From UBA8337 sp965662725 (lineage in GTDB: Bacteria; Pseudomonadota; Alphaproteobacteria; RS24), in assembly GCA_965662725.1 (NCBI GenBank), contig CBFIIT010000002.1, forward strand, positions 90,742-154,741: DNA of 64,000 nucleotides. The letters are read 5' to 3'. How positions within the stretch are numbered: the first letter of the stretch is position 1; each line of letters starts with the position of its first letter. The notes under the pieces were generated by a model that saw nothing but the letters and a program-made list of their open reading frames with translations, did no database searches and had not been told where the DNA came from. A program made the translations under genes and the position numbers. This document shows, piece after piece, positions 16,536-25,836 of this stretch.

Positions 16536-19181
16536 ATGACAGAACGCAAATTTGTCTATGCATTCGCAGACGGATTTGCCGAGGGGTCGGCAGCCGATAC
16601 CGCATTATTGGGCGGTAAAGGTGCCAATTTGGCTGAAATGTGCTTGATGGGTTTGCGTGTGCCGCCCGGCTTTACCCTGACTACGGATGTTTGCAATCAT
16701 TATAATACGCATGATGGACGGTTTCCCGATGGCTTGAAACAGCAAGTCGAGGCGGCTCTGGAACGGCTTTCTGATGATATGAATATGCGGCTGGGCGATG
16801 CCAAAGACCCGCTTTTAGTATCGGTGCGTTCGGGGTCGCGCGCCTCTATGCCGGGCATGATGGATACGGTGCTCAATCTTGGCCTCAATGATGTGACCGT
16901 ATTGGCCTTGGCTGAGAAAACCGGCGATGCGCGATTTGCATGGGATAGCTATCGCCGTTTTCAGCAAATGTATGGCGATGTCGTGATGGGCGTCGCGCAT
17001 GATTATTTCGAAGAAATTATCGACGATTATAAATTTGAAAATGCGCTGTCCTTGGACGCTGATTTGGCGGTTGATGATTGGCAGGATATTTGCGCGCGCT
17101 TTTCTGAGATGATTGAGCGCGAGGCCGGCGCGGCCTTTCCGCAAGACCCGCATGAGCAGCTTTGGGGTGCCATTGGCGCGGTTTGCAATAGTTGGAATAA
17201 TCAGCGCGCCATCACCTATCGGCATTTGCATCATATCCCCGATGATTGGGGCACGGCGGTGAATGTGCAATCCATGGTCTTCGGTAATTTGGGTAAAAAA
17301 AGCGCCACCGGCGTTGCCTTTACGCGCGACCCGTCAACCGGCGAAAAGCGTCTTTATGGCGAATATTTGATGAATGCGCAGGGCGAAGATGTCGTTGCCG
17401 GTATTCGCACGCCGCTATTTTTGAGCAAGGCGGCGCGAGAGGCGGCGCAAATGGAAGAGCTGTCCTTGGAAGAGGAAATGCCGCAAGCCTATGCCGAGTT
17501 AACCGAAGTGTTTAGCCGTTTGGAACGCCATTTTCGCGATATGCAAGATGTCGAATTCACTGTGCAAAATGGCCGCGTGTTTATTTTGCAAACCCGCACC
17601 GGCAAGCGAACCATAGAAGCGGCGGTAAAAATCGCCGTCGATATGGTGGCAGAAAACGTCATTGCTGATGATGAAGCGGTGATGCGCATTGACCCGATGG
17701 CTTTGGAACATTTGCTGCACCCGACTTTGGACCCGCGCGCGCGGGTCGAGGTTTTGACCAAAGGCTTGCCGGCCTCACCCGGTGCAGCCAGCGGGGCAAT
17801 TGCTTTTTCAGCCGATATCGCTGAAGCGATGGCGGCTCGTGGCGAAGATGTTGTGCTGGTGCGTATGGAAACCAGCCCGGAAGATATTCATGGCATGTAT
17901 GCAGCGCGCGCAATTTTAACCTCACGCGGCGGCATGACCAGCCATGCGGCTGTGGTCGCGCGCGGGCTTGGACGCCCTTGTATTTCCGGTGCCGGACAAA
18001 TGCAAATTGACTATGACGGGCAGGTCGCGCGCATTGGTGATGTGGAATTAAAGCCCGGCGATATTGTCACGGTTGACGGCACATCGGGCCGCGTGATGAA
18101 GGGGGCTGTGCCGACTTTGGAAGCTGAATTGACCGGCGATTTCGGCCAGCTTATGAGCTGGGCCGATAAGCGGCGCAAGCTGGGCATTCGTACCAATGCC
18201 GAAACCGCCAATGATGCAGCGCGCGCATTGCGCTTCGGGGCTGAGGGTATCGGCTTGTGCCGCACCGAGCACATGTTTTTCGAGCCGAGCCGTATCGCCT
18301 TGGTTCGGCAGATGATTTTGGCGGAGAATGCAGCGGCGCGCGCTGACGCGCTCAATGCCCTGCAGCCCATGCAGAAACAAGACTTCACAACATTGTTTGA
18401 TATTATGGAAGGGCGACCGGTCACCATCCGTTTGCTGGACCCGCCTTTGCATGAGTTTTTGCCGCAAAAGCCTGAGGATATTGCTGAGTTGGCAAAAGCT
18501 TTGGGTGAGCCTTTGGATGAGTTGCGTTTGCGCATTCAGGCATTGGAAGAAAGCAATCCAATGCTCGGTCATCGCGGCAGTCGTTTGGCGGTGACCGCGC
18601 CGGAAATCTACACCATGCAATTGCGCGCCATATTTGAGGCTTTGAACGACAGTAAGGCGGTGCATGTTGAGATCATGTTCCCGTTGATTGTCGATGCGGC
18701 TGAATTGCAGGCAATGTTGGCATTGGTGCCCGATATTGCTGCCGCTTGCGGCGTCTCTGAGGAGAATTATAGCCTCGGCACAATGATAGAAGTGCCGCGT
18801 GCCGCGCTGATGGCCGATGAATTGGCTGAGAATGTCAGCTTCTTTTCATTCGGCACGAATGATTTGACGCAAACCACTTTAGGCATTAGCCGCGATGATG
18901 CAGGGCGATTTTTACCGCAATATGTCAATCGCGGCATGTTGCCGGTCGACCCGTTCGCCTCGCTGGACCAAAAAGGCGTTGGGGCGTTGATGCAAATGGC
19001 GGCGCAACGCGGCCGCACGACAAATGCCGATTTAAAACTCGGTATTTGCGGCGAACATGGCGGCGATCCTGCATCGATTGATTTCTTTCACGCGAACGGT
19101 TTTGACTATGTGTCATGCTCGCCGTTTCGCGTACCGATTGCCCGTTTGGCCGCCGCTCAAGCCGCGATTAAGGCCAAATAG
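16536..19181 (+). CDS. ppdK: Pyruvate, phosphate dikinase
   Basis: PPDK interconverts pyruvate + ATP + Pi with phosphoenolpyruvate + AMP + PPi. It can feed gluconeogenesis or run as a PPi-saving glycolytic step. The 881-residue protein has the N-terminal ATP-grasp domain (LLGGKGANLAEMCLMGL), the swivelling phosphohistidine domain (GGMTSHAAVVARGLGRPC, catalytic His about 470) and a C-terminal TIM barrel with GICGEHGGDP, whose Cys is about residue 838. All three sites are intact. It starts 9 bases after glyS and is followed by a 103-base gap with no clear terminator. Confidence 0.97.
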   Translation: MTERKFVYAFADGFAEGSAADTALLGGKGANLAEMCLMGLRVPPGFTLTTDVCNHYNTHDGRFPDGLKQQVEAALERLSDDMNMRLGDAKDPLLVSVRSGSRASMPGMMDTVLNLGLNDVTVLALAEKTGDARFAWDSYRRFQQMYGDVVMGVAHDYFEEIIDDYKFENALSLDADLAVDDWQDICARFSEMIEREAGAAFPQDPHEQLWGAIGAVCNSWNNQRAITYRHLHHIPDDWGTAVNVQSMVFGNLGKKSATGVAFTRDPSTGEKRLYGEYLMNAQGEDVVAGIRTPLFLSKAAREAAQMEELSLEEEMPQAYAELTEVFSRLERHFRDMQDVEFTVQNGRVFILQTRTGKRTIEAAVKIAVDMVAENVIADDEAVMRIDPMALEHLLHPTLDPRARVEVLTKGLPASPGAASGAIAFSADIAEAMAARGEDVVLVRMETSPEDIHGMYAARAILTSRGGMTSHAAVVARGLGRPCISGAGQMQIDYDGQVARIGDVELKPGDIVTVDGTSGRVMKGAVPTLEAELTGDFGQLMSWADKRRKLGIRTNAETANDAARALRFGAEGIGLCRTEHMFFEPSRIALVRQMILAENAAARADALNALQPMQKQDFTTLFDIMEGRPVTIRLLDPPLHEFLPQKPEDIAELAKALGEPLDELRLRIQALEESNPMLGHRGSRLAVTAPEIYTMQLRAIFEALNDSKAVHVEIMFPLIVDAAELQAMLALVPDIAAACGVSEENYSLGTMIEVPRAALMADELAENVSFFSFGTNDLTQTTLGISRDDAGRFLPQYVNRGMLPVDPFASLDQKGVGALMQMAAQRGRTTNADLKLGICGEHGGDPASIDFFHANGFDYVSCSPFRVPIARLAAAQAAIKAK

Positions 19182-19284
19182 GGCGAAACAGAAGGCGAAC
19201 ATTCCACTTCCGAAAATCGCCAAATCAGCTTACCGATAATTAACGATGACAGCGTAAAGTCAGGGCACGAGAGCGAGGACCCTT

Positions 19285-19932
19285 ATGTTACGGCTGATAC
19301 AATGGCTTGATATGCGTTATATTTGGGGGCCAACACGCCCCTTTTTGCTCCGTATTTTTGCGGCGGCAATTGTCTTTTTCATGTCGATTTCGATTATTTC
19401 CAATGCGCTGCAACCGCACTCTTTACTGGCGCAGGCACCGGCTCCCTATTTGCCGCAAGCTGATTTTAGTATCGGAGAAAGTCTGTTCAAAGGGCAAAAA
19501 TCCTCTTTGAAAAAGGAAACGTTAAGTGAAGCGCAGCGTTGCTTGGCGCAGGCAATTTATTTTGAAGCGCGGTCTGAGCCGGTCGCCGGTTGGGAAGCAG
19601 TGGCTGATGTGGTGATAAATCGTGCCGTCTCGGATAAATATCCGGGCTCGATTTGCGGCGTGGTTTTCCAAGGCCAATATCGGCGGCATAAATGCCAGTT
19701 TTCATTTGCCTGTGACGGTCTATCGGACCGCCCGAAACACAAGGGGCTTTGGCGGCAATCCTTGCGCGTGGCGGGTAATAAGCTGGTCACATTTCGTGCC
19801 GGTCCGGCAACCGCAAAAGCCACTCATTATCATGCCGACTATGTTGACCCGTATTGGAACCGTTCCATGGTCAAGTTGACGCAAATCGGGCGGCATATTT
19901 TTTACAATGACCATAGGGTCGGGTCGTTTTAA
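19285..19932 (+). CDS. SleB-type cell-wall hydrolase
   Basis: This is a predicted membrane-anchored or exported peptidoglycan hydrolase of the SleB/Hydrolase_2 family. The 215-residue protein has an N-terminal hydrophobic segment (FLLRIFAAAIVFFMSISIIS) and a C-terminal catalytic domain. The domain starts at CLAQAIYFEARSEPVAGWEA, whose glutamate in the YFEAR motif is the likely catalytic residue, and continues through VINR, CQFSFACDG and ATHYHADYVDPYW. Two cysteine pairs could form disulfides. Its stop overlaps the convergent nadC stop by 4 bases. Confidence 0.87.
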   Translation: MLRLIQWLDMRYIWGPTRPFLLRIFAAAIVFFMSISIISNALQPHSLLAQAPAPYLPQADFSIGESLFKGQKSSLKKETLSEAQRCLAQAIYFEARSEPVAGWEAVADVVINRAVSDKYPGSICGVVFQGQYRRHKCQFSFACDGLSDRPKHKGLWRQSLRVAGNKLVTFRAGPATAKATHYHADYVDPYWNRSMVKLTQIGRHIFYNDHRVGSF

Positions 19933-20798
19933 GAAATATCGATATCCAGACCCAAATCCAGCGTCAGCGCGGAATGGGTGATGGCCCCTACCGAAATATA
20001 ATCGACACCGCTTTCGGCAATGCCGACCACCGTATCTTCCGAGACGCGGCCCGACGCTTCCAACACGGCGCGTCCTGCGGTTATCTTGACCGCTTCGCTT
20101 AACTGGTTTGGGCTCATATTATCCAGCAAAACAATCCGCGCATTGGCGGCCAAGGCCTCTTCCAATTGCGCCAGCGTGTCGACCTCAATTTCGATTGCCA
20201 GCATATGGCCGGCTTCGGCTTGCGCCGCATATAAGGCCTCGCCAATGCCACCGGCTACGGCAATGTGATTATCTTTAATTAAGATTGCATCATCCAGCCC
20301 GAAACGATGATTGGCCCCGCCACCGGCGCGGACCGCATATTTCTCCGCAGCCCGCAAACCGGGTGTGGTTTTGCGCGTATCACAAATTTTCGCTTTGGTA
20401 TGCGCCACCAGCCCGACCAAATGCGCGGTTTTGCTGGCAATGCCGGATAAATGACCGAGATAATTCAGCGCTACGCGTTCGGCCGCCAACAGCGCGCGTG
20501 CCGGACCCTTAATGGTTGCGACATCGTCACCGGCAGCCAGCGTGTCACCATCTTTAATATGGCGGGTAATTTCCAAACCGCTTCGGCTGGCCAAAAAAGC
20601 CGCTTCAACCAAATCCATACCGGCCAACACGCCGTGTTCACGCGCGCGTATCACTGCATGCGCTCGCGCCGCTTTCGGTATCACGGCCTGCGACGTCACA
20701 TCGCCACTGCGGCCCCAATCTTCGGCCAATGCGTCTTTGACCAATTTCTTGACCATCATTGGCGGCAAGGGGGTTAGTGTGTCGCTCATTTTATGCAT
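19929..20798 (-). CDS. nadC: Nicotinate-nucleotide pyrophosphorylase (quinolinate phosphoribosyltransferase)
   Basis: NadC converts quinolinate and PRPP to nicotinate mononucleotide, CO2 and PPi, the third step of de novo NAD synthesis. The 289-residue type II PRTase shows EDWGRSGDVTSQAV, the active-site stretch CDTRKTTPGLRAAEKYAVR, GGGANHRFGLDD and the C-terminal ESGVDYISVGAITHS. AGGAC precedes the ATG at 20798. A second ATG nine bases in is also possible. It is the last gene of nadA-nadB-nadC, 8 bases after nadB. Confidence 0.96.
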   Translation of the reverse strand: MHKMSDTLTPLPPMMVKKLVKDALAEDWGRSGDVTSQAVIPKAARAHAVIRAREHGVLAGMDLVEAAFLASRSGLEITRHIKDGDTLAAGDDVATIKGPARALLAAERVALNYLGHLSGIASKTAHLVGLVAHTKAKICDTRKTTPGLRAAEKYAVRAGGGANHRFGLDDAILIKDNHIAVAGGIGEALYAAQAEAGHMLAIEIEVDTLAQLEEALAANARIVLLDNMSPNQLSEAVKITAGRAVLEASGRVSEDTVVGIAESGVDYISVGAITHSALTLDLGLDIDIS

Positions 20799-20806
20799 TG
20801 CGTGTC

Positions 20807-22435
20807 CTATTGCGCTTTGGCGCTCTCAGCCGCTTTATCTGTCGGCAATTTTGGCAGCGCGTCATAGGCATCGTTTAATCCGCTGAGGGTCAGCACAGAA
20901 TGAGCAGATGGACGTTTATCGGGAAAATCACTGCGCGCATGGCCGCCGCGACTTTCTTCACGCAGCAGTGCCGCCATGGTTATGAATTGTGCTGCCAAAA
21001 CCATATTGGCAAACGGTGCGGCCCCTTGGGCGGCATGTTGCAGGCGTTCCAATTCGTGCAATGTATGCACCAATCCCGACGCTTCGCGGACCACGCCGAC
21101 ATGACGGCTCATTAAGTGACGCAGCTTGTCGGTCATTGGCGCTAAAATTTGCATATCGGCTTCAGGTTCAGTCATCGGACTGGCCGGATGCGCAGTGGCC
21201 GAATGGGGGATGATATTATTGATATCAGTGGCAATGCGCGCACCGAACACCAAAGCCTCCAGCAATGAATTACTGGCCAAGCGATTGCCTCCATGCAGGC
21301 CGGTAGAGGCCACTTCGCCACAGGCCCAAAGCCCGCTCAAACTGGTGCGGCCCGAGGTGTCGGTTTTGATACCGCCCATATGAAAATGCGTCGCCGGCGC
21401 AACCGGCAAGGGCGTCTTGGTCGGGTCAATGCCAATCTTGGCGCATTCTTTCGCCACTGTCGGAAAACTTTCAGTGAGCCGCGCGGCCAAACCGGAAGGG
21501 CGCAAATCAAGCCCGACCGAGCCGGTCTCTTGAATTTTTGTAAACACGCCGCGCGCCACAATATCGCGCGCCGCCAATTCACCGCGCGGGTCAATATCAG
21601 GCATGAAGCGGTGGCCATTGCCGTCAACCAATATCGCGCCTTGGCCGCGCAAGGCCTCTGTCGCCAGAGGGGCCGGGTCGCTGCCATTTGAAAACGGACC
21701 GGTTAGTGCAGTCGGGTGGAATTGCACAAATTCAGCATCGGCAATCGCCGCGCCGGCGCGTGCTGCCATTGCCAAAGCTTCGCCATTGGCGCCGCGCGGA
21801 TTTGTGGTAACGGCAAAAAGATGGCCGATACCGCCGGTCGCCATAATGGTGGCGCGGGCGCGGATTAAAAGCGGGCCGGATAAGACGCTGCTGCCGGAAG
21901 GGCGGGCAAACACGCCAACCACGCGGCCATCTTCAACGGCCAATTCATATGCGGCAAACCCTTCCAGAAATGAAATGGACGGGCTGGCATCGGCGCGTTG
22001 TAATAGCGCGCGCATAATCTCACGACCGCTGCGATCACCTTGTGTGCCGATTATCCGGTCAAAGCTGTGCGCCGCCTCTCGGCCAAGACTGAAAGAGCCG
22101 TCTGTATTGCGGTCAAAAGTGACACCGAGATTTTCCAGATCTTCAATACGGGCAGCGGCTTCTTCGGCCACCATATGCGCGATTGCGCCATCCACCAGAC
22201 CGGCACCGGCATCGATCGTATCTTGGGCGTGGTAGGCGGGGCTGTCATCAGGGCCGATAGCGGCGGCAATGCCGCCTTGCGCCCATTTGCTGGCGCTGCC
22301 TTTATTGCGTTTTCCAGCCGCCAAAACTGTCACCGGACGCGGGCCTAATTTTAAGGCGGTGAATAAACCGGCCAAACCGGCACCGACAATCAGCACATCG
22401 CCGACATCAATAATATTGCCTTGCGTGCGGGTCAT
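20807..22435 (-). CDS. nadB: L-aspartate oxidase
   Basis: NadB oxidises L-aspartate to iminoaspartate, the substrate of quinolinate synthase. The 542-residue flavoprotein has the FAD motif DVLIVGAGLAGLFTALKLG at its N-terminus. The succinate dehydrogenase-like core includes SKWAQGGIAAA, the catalytic-region RGEGA-type loop seen as LRGQGAILVDG, and HFHMGGIKTDTSGRTSLSGL. The C-terminal helical domain is present. It lies between nadA and nadC in the usual order, with 15 bases to nadA. Confidence 0.96.
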   Translation of the reverse strand: MTRTQGNIIDVGDVLIVGAGLAGLFTALKLGPRPVTVLAAGKRNKGSASKWAQGGIAAAIGPDDSPAYHAQDTIDAGAGLVDGAIAHMVAEEAAARIEDLENLGVTFDRNTDGSFSLGREAAHSFDRIIGTQGDRSGREIMRALLQRADASPSISFLEGFAAYELAVEDGRVVGVFARPSGSSVLSGPLLIRARATIMATGGIGHLFAVTTNPRGANGEALAMAARAGAAIADAEFVQFHPTALTGPFSNGSDPAPLATEALRGQGAILVDGNGHRFMPDIDPRGELAARDIVARGVFTKIQETGSVGLDLRPSGLAARLTESFPTVAKECAKIGIDPTKTPLPVAPATHFHMGGIKTDTSGRTSLSGLWACGEVASTGLHGGNRLASNSLLEALVFGARIATDINNIIPHSATAHPASPMTEPEADMQILAPMTDKLRHLMSRHVGVVREASGLVHTLHELERLQHAAQGAAPFANMVLAAQFITMAALLREESRGGHARSDFPDKRPSAHSVLTLSGLNDAYDALPKLPTDKAAESAKAQ

Positions 22436-22450
22436 TTTTTTCCAATAAGC

Positions 22451-23527
22451 CTATTTGCTCAGTTCAATCATCCGCTCAACGGCGGCGCGTGCCTTATCGG
22501 CAACAGCCGCGTCAACGGAGATTTCAGTGCGGTTCAGCACCATGGCTTCCAGCACTTTCGGCAGGGTAATTTGCTTCATATGCGGGCACAGATTACACGG
22601 GCGAACAAAATTGACCTGCGGGTTTTCAACCGCAATATTGTCGCTCATTGAGCATTCCGTGACCATCATGACACGCTCTGGCTGATTATCGGTGACCCAT
22701 TTAATCATTGCTGAAGTGGAGCCGGAAAAATCCGCTTCATCCAAAACATCAGGTTTGCATTCCGGATGTGCAATAATTTTCAGGCCCGGATCATCTTCGC
22801 GATATTGCTGTAATTCTTCTGCCGTGAACAGTTCATGCACTTCGCAACGGCCTTTCCAAGCAATCACTTCGACATCGGCCTCCTTGGCAATGTTTTGCGC
22901 CAAATATTCATCCGGTATGCATAAAACTCGGTCGGCCCCCATGCCATTGACAATTTTCACCGCATTTGAAGACGTGCAGCAAACATCGCTCTCGGCTTTT
23001 ACGGCGGCGGATGTGTTGACATAAGTAACAATCGGCACGCCCGGATAGGCTTCGCGCAAAGCCCGAACATCTTGTGCGGTAATCGATTCTGCCAAGGAGC
23101 AACCGGCTCCCATATCGGGCATTAAAACGGTCTTTTCAGGGCTCAATAATTTCGAGGTTTCGGCCATGAAATGAACGCCGCATTGGACAATCATATCGCC
23201 TTCAGCATTGGCCGCTTCAATGGCTAATTGCAGGCTGTCACCGACCACATCGGCAATGCAGTGAAAGATTTCCGGCGTTTGATAATTATGCGCCAGAATC
23301 ACCGCATTTTTCTGTTTTTTCAGCTCATTAATGGCTTTGATATAGGGCGCGAAAAACGGCCATTCGACGGATGGGATAACGCTTTTGACACGCCGGTAAA
23401 GCGGCTCCATATCGCGCGCCAAACCGTCAGAATAGGCAATGTCCATTTCTTCCAAAATGCGCGCACCGACTTGCCCCGGTTGCGCGGTCACTGCGTCGCT
23501 TATCAAGCTGCTGCTGGCTGTAAACAT
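22451..23527 (-). CDS. nadA: Quinolinate synthase
   Basis: NadA condenses iminoaspartate and dihydroxyacetone phosphate to quinolinate using an oxygen-sensitive 4Fe-4S cluster. The 358-residue protein has the repeat-fold motifs ILAHNYQTPEI and YVNTSAAVKAESDVCCTSSN, with cluster cysteines visible in QCGVHFMAET, DVCCTSSN and RPCNLCPHMKQI. I set the start at ATG 23527 because AGGAG lies 5 bases before it. An in-frame GTG at 23533 would overlap that site. A palindrome 13 bases upstream and a promoter-like pair imply repression by the neighbouring NadQ-type regulator. Confidence 0.95.
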   Translation of the reverse strand: MFTASSSLISDAVTAQPGQVGARILEEMDIAYSDGLARDMEPLYRRVKSVIPSVEWPFFAPYIKAINELKKQKNAVILAHNYQTPEIFHCIADVVGDSLQLAIEAANAEGDMIVQCGVHFMAETSKLLSPEKTVLMPDMGAGCSLAESITAQDVRALREAYPGVPIVTYVNTSAAVKAESDVCCTSSNAVKIVNGMGADRVLCIPDEYLAQNIAKEADVEVIAWKGRCEVHELFTAEELQQYREDDPGLKIIAHPECKPDVLDEADFSGSTSAMIKWVTDNQPERVMMVTECSMSDNIAVENPQVNFVRPCNLCPHMKQITLPKVLEAMVLNRTEISVDAAVADKARAAVERMIELSK

Positions 23528-23540
23528 GTCCACTCCTATT

Positions 23541-23559
23541 TATACTCAAAATGAGCATA
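23541..23559 (-). promoter_or_regulatory. Candidate operator of nadABC
   Basis: The 19-base near-palindrome TATACTCAAAATGAGCATA has arms TATxCTCA/TGAGxATA with one mismatched pair. It lies just upstream of the nadA ribosome site and downstream of the likely -10, a position suited to repression. The adjacent regulator gene makes NadQ the likely ligand. Binding is inferred. Confidence 0.6.
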
Positions 23560-23570
23560 ATGCATGCTTT

Positions 23571-23600
23571 ATAATATGAACTTATGTGACGGAAAATCAA
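23571..23600 (-). promoter_or_regulatory. Candidate nadA promoter
   Basis: Read leftward, TTGATT (23600-23595) and TATTAT (23576-23571) are separated by 18 bases. TATTAT matches five of six consensus -10 bases. The expected start of transcription falls just before the palindrome at 23541-23559. Confidence 0.5.
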
Positions 23601-23614
23601 GCGCAAATAGGTGT

Positions 23615-24589
23615 TTAACGGCGCGCTCTTTTGTTGCGTCCGGCCGATACGCGCAAACCCGCCAAAGGCCGCTCGGCACCATCGGTTTGGCGGAAACGAA
23701 ACAATTCCGCCGGACGCCCACGGGCCCGTTCGGTCTCGCCGGTTGCTTCTACCAGACCTGACTTTTCAACCAAGCGGCGGAAGTTTTGTTTATGCAAATT
23801 CGTGCCGACCACCATTTCGGTTGTTTGTTGCAAAGCGCGCAAAGTAAAGCGTGGTGGCATCAGGTCAAAAATCACCGGTCGATATTTCAGCTTACTGCGC
23901 AAGCGCCCCAAAGCAGTGGCTAATATGCGCCTATGGTCCAATTGCAGTGGACGGCCCAAACCGTCAATCGGCTTTTGCGCATCGGGGCGTCCGTCAAGTT
24001 TGGCCTCTTTCACCAGACCGGCTTGATACAGCAATTCATAACGCTCCAGCACAAACTCCTCATCCCATGCAGAATCCGATGGCATATCATCGCGACCAAA
24101 AGCCAGTCGGATGCGTTCGCCTGCGCTGCTTTTCCCGCGGGCCCATTGATCAAGCGCCGGTAAAATCATTGCGTCAATAATGGCGGGGCGGCCATCGCGC
24201 CAATCTTCCCATGGAAAGAAACGATAAATATCGCCCCAATCAGCCGCCTGTTCATCTTCATCATCAGGCATTTCTTGCGTCGGTGTTAGCGCCAAATAGC
24301 CGACTGATACGACGTGGCGTCGATCATTTGTGTCGGCCCGATAGCGGCCTTGATCGGCAAAAGTATAAAGCTGTTCGACATGCGCCAGATTGACCCCGAC
24401 TTGCTCGCCAACCCATTGCCGCAGGCCGATTTCCATCGTGCGATGACTGTCCGGCATAAACGGGCCAAAGGGCAGGCGCGGGTTTTCATTATCATCAGCG
24501 ACCAGACGGCACTGCAATTTTCCGTTATGGACGCGCATAATGGCAGTGCTGATATCAATCAGAATATCGTTTTGGCCGGTGGTGCTCAT
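23615..24589 (-). CDS. nadQ: NadQ/NrtR-like Nudix-family transcriptional regulator of NAD synthesis
   Basis: The 324-residue protein matches the alphaproteobacterial COG4111 type: an N-terminal Nudix-like ligand domain followed by a winged-helix DNA-binding domain. The Nudix catalytic box is not recognisable, so ligand sensing rather than hydrolysis is likely. The C-terminal block PRFTLRALQQTTEMVVGTNL and LHKQNFRRLVEKSGLVEATG is NrtR-like, and the tail is Arg rich. It lies directly upstream of nadA on the same strand. The ATG at 24589 is 20 bases after the ketosynthase stop, with only a weak ribosome site. Function is inferred from family and position. Confidence 0.78.
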   Translation of the reverse strand: MSTTGQNDILIDISTAIMRVHNGKLQCRLVADDNENPRLPFGPFMPDSHRTMEIGLRQWVGEQVGVNLAHVEQLYTFADQGRYRADTNDRRHVVSVGYLALTPTQEMPDDEDEQAADWGDIYRFFPWEDWRDGRPAIIDAMILPALDQWARGKSSAGERIRLAFGRDDMPSDSAWDEEFVLERYELLYQAGLVKEAKLDGRPDAQKPIDGLGRPLQLDHRRILATALGRLRSKLKYRPVIFDLMPPRFTLRALQQTTEMVVGTNLHKQNFRRLVEKSGLVEATGETERARGRPAELFRFRQTDGAERPLAGLRVSAGRNKRARR

Positions 24590-24608
24590 CGGCGCAGTAT
24601 AGAACGGA

Positions 24609-25733
24609 TTAGCCGTTTCGGCGAACAATCACGCTACCGGCAGAATAGCCGGCACCGAAGCTGCAAATCACGCCTGTCTCTCCGGCTTTGAAATCGCTTT
24701 TATGCTTATGAAACGCAATGATGGAGCCGGCTGAGCTGGTATTGGCATATTCATCCAGCACGGTCGGTTGTTCGTCTTCACTCGGTTCATGGCCCAGCAC
24801 TTTTTTGGCAATGAAATCATTCATATTACGATTGGCCTGGTGCAGCCACATGCGGCGCAGGGATGCGGCCTGCAAATTATTATCTGCCAAATGGTCGGTA
24901 ATCATTGCCGCCACCATGGGCGAGACTTCGCGGAATACTTTACGGCCTTCTTGAATAAACAGCTTATCTTTATCGTCGCGATGCTCGGGATCCGTGCGGT
25001 TCAAAAAGCCAAAATTATTGCGAATATTATTTGAGAATTTGGTCACCAAACGTGTGTCGACAATTTCAAACCCTTCGCGGTTTTTGGCAATATCGCCGGC
25101 TTCCAAAATAACTGCTGTCGCGACATCACCGAAAATGAAATGGCTGTCACGATCGCGGAAGTTCAAATGGCCTGAACAGACTTCCGTATTCAGCATCATC
25201 ACCCGCTTGGCACTGCCCGAGCGGATCATGTCATAGCCGGTTTGAATGCCGAAAGTGGCGGATGAGCAAGCGACATTCATATCAAAAGCAAAACCTTCAA
25301 TGCCCAGCAAATCTTGTATCTCAATGGAAATCGCCGGATAGGCGCGTTGTAAATTGGCGCAAGCGACCAATACTGCGTCAATTTCATTGGCTTCAATTTG
25401 CGCTTCTTCCAATGCCTGTTTGGCCGCGTTAACGCCCATTTCAGCCAATAGAGACGGCTCATCATTTGAGCGCTCCGGTATGCGCGGACACATAAAGTCA
25501 GGGTCCAGAATACCTTCTTTATCCATCACATAACGGTTTTTAATACCCGAGGCTTTTTCGATAAATGCGCTGTTGGAGGGGCTCAGCGCTTCCATCTCTC
25601 CGGCTTCAATCGCCGCGGCATTATCGGCGTTAAATTTCTCAACATAGGCGTTAAAGCTCTCAACCAGCTCATCATTGCTGATGGACTGCGAGGGCGTGAA
25701 CAGGCCGGTACCGGTCAAAATCACCTGCGTCAT
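24609..25733 (-). CDS. FabH-like beta-ketoacyl-ACP synthase III family protein
   Basis: This thiolase-fold condensing enzyme is predicted to start acyl-chain synthesis from an acyl-CoA and malonyl-ACP, or to do a related condensation. At 374 residues it is longer than typical FabH (about 320). A Glu/Asp/Asn-rich insert (about residues 25-60) follows the N-terminal ILTGTGLFTPSQSISNDEL. Catalytic residues are present: Cys in VACSSATFG, His in LHQANRNM, and Asn in EYANTSSAGSI. GGAGG precedes ATG 25733. Whether it is the housekeeping FabH or a paralogue with a specialised substrate cannot be decided here. Confidence 0.85.
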   Translation of the reverse strand: MTQVILTGTGLFTPSQSISNDELVESFNAYVEKFNADNAAAIEAGEMEALSPSNSAFIEKASGIKNRYVMDKEGILDPDFMCPRIPERSNDEPSLLAEMGVNAAKQALEEAQIEANEIDAVLVACANLQRAYPAISIEIQDLLGIEGFAFDMNVACSSATFGIQTGYDMIRSGSAKRVMMLNTEVCSGHLNFRDRDSHFIFGDVATAVILEAGDIAKNREGFEIVDTRLVTKFSNNIRNNFGFLNRTDPEHRDDKDKLFIQEGRKVFREVSPMVAAMITDHLADNNLQAASLRRMWLHQANRNMNDFIAKKVLGHEPSEDEQPTVLDEYANTSSAGSIIAFHKHKSDFKAGETGVICSFGAGYSAGSVIVRRNG

Positions 25734-25836
25734 TGAAAATCCTCCACAATTTAGCGTTAGTGTAACATATCGCCGGAACCGCAAAAGCCGATAACGGCGC
25801 AGTTCATGTCACATTGAATAACATTTTGTTACGGAT

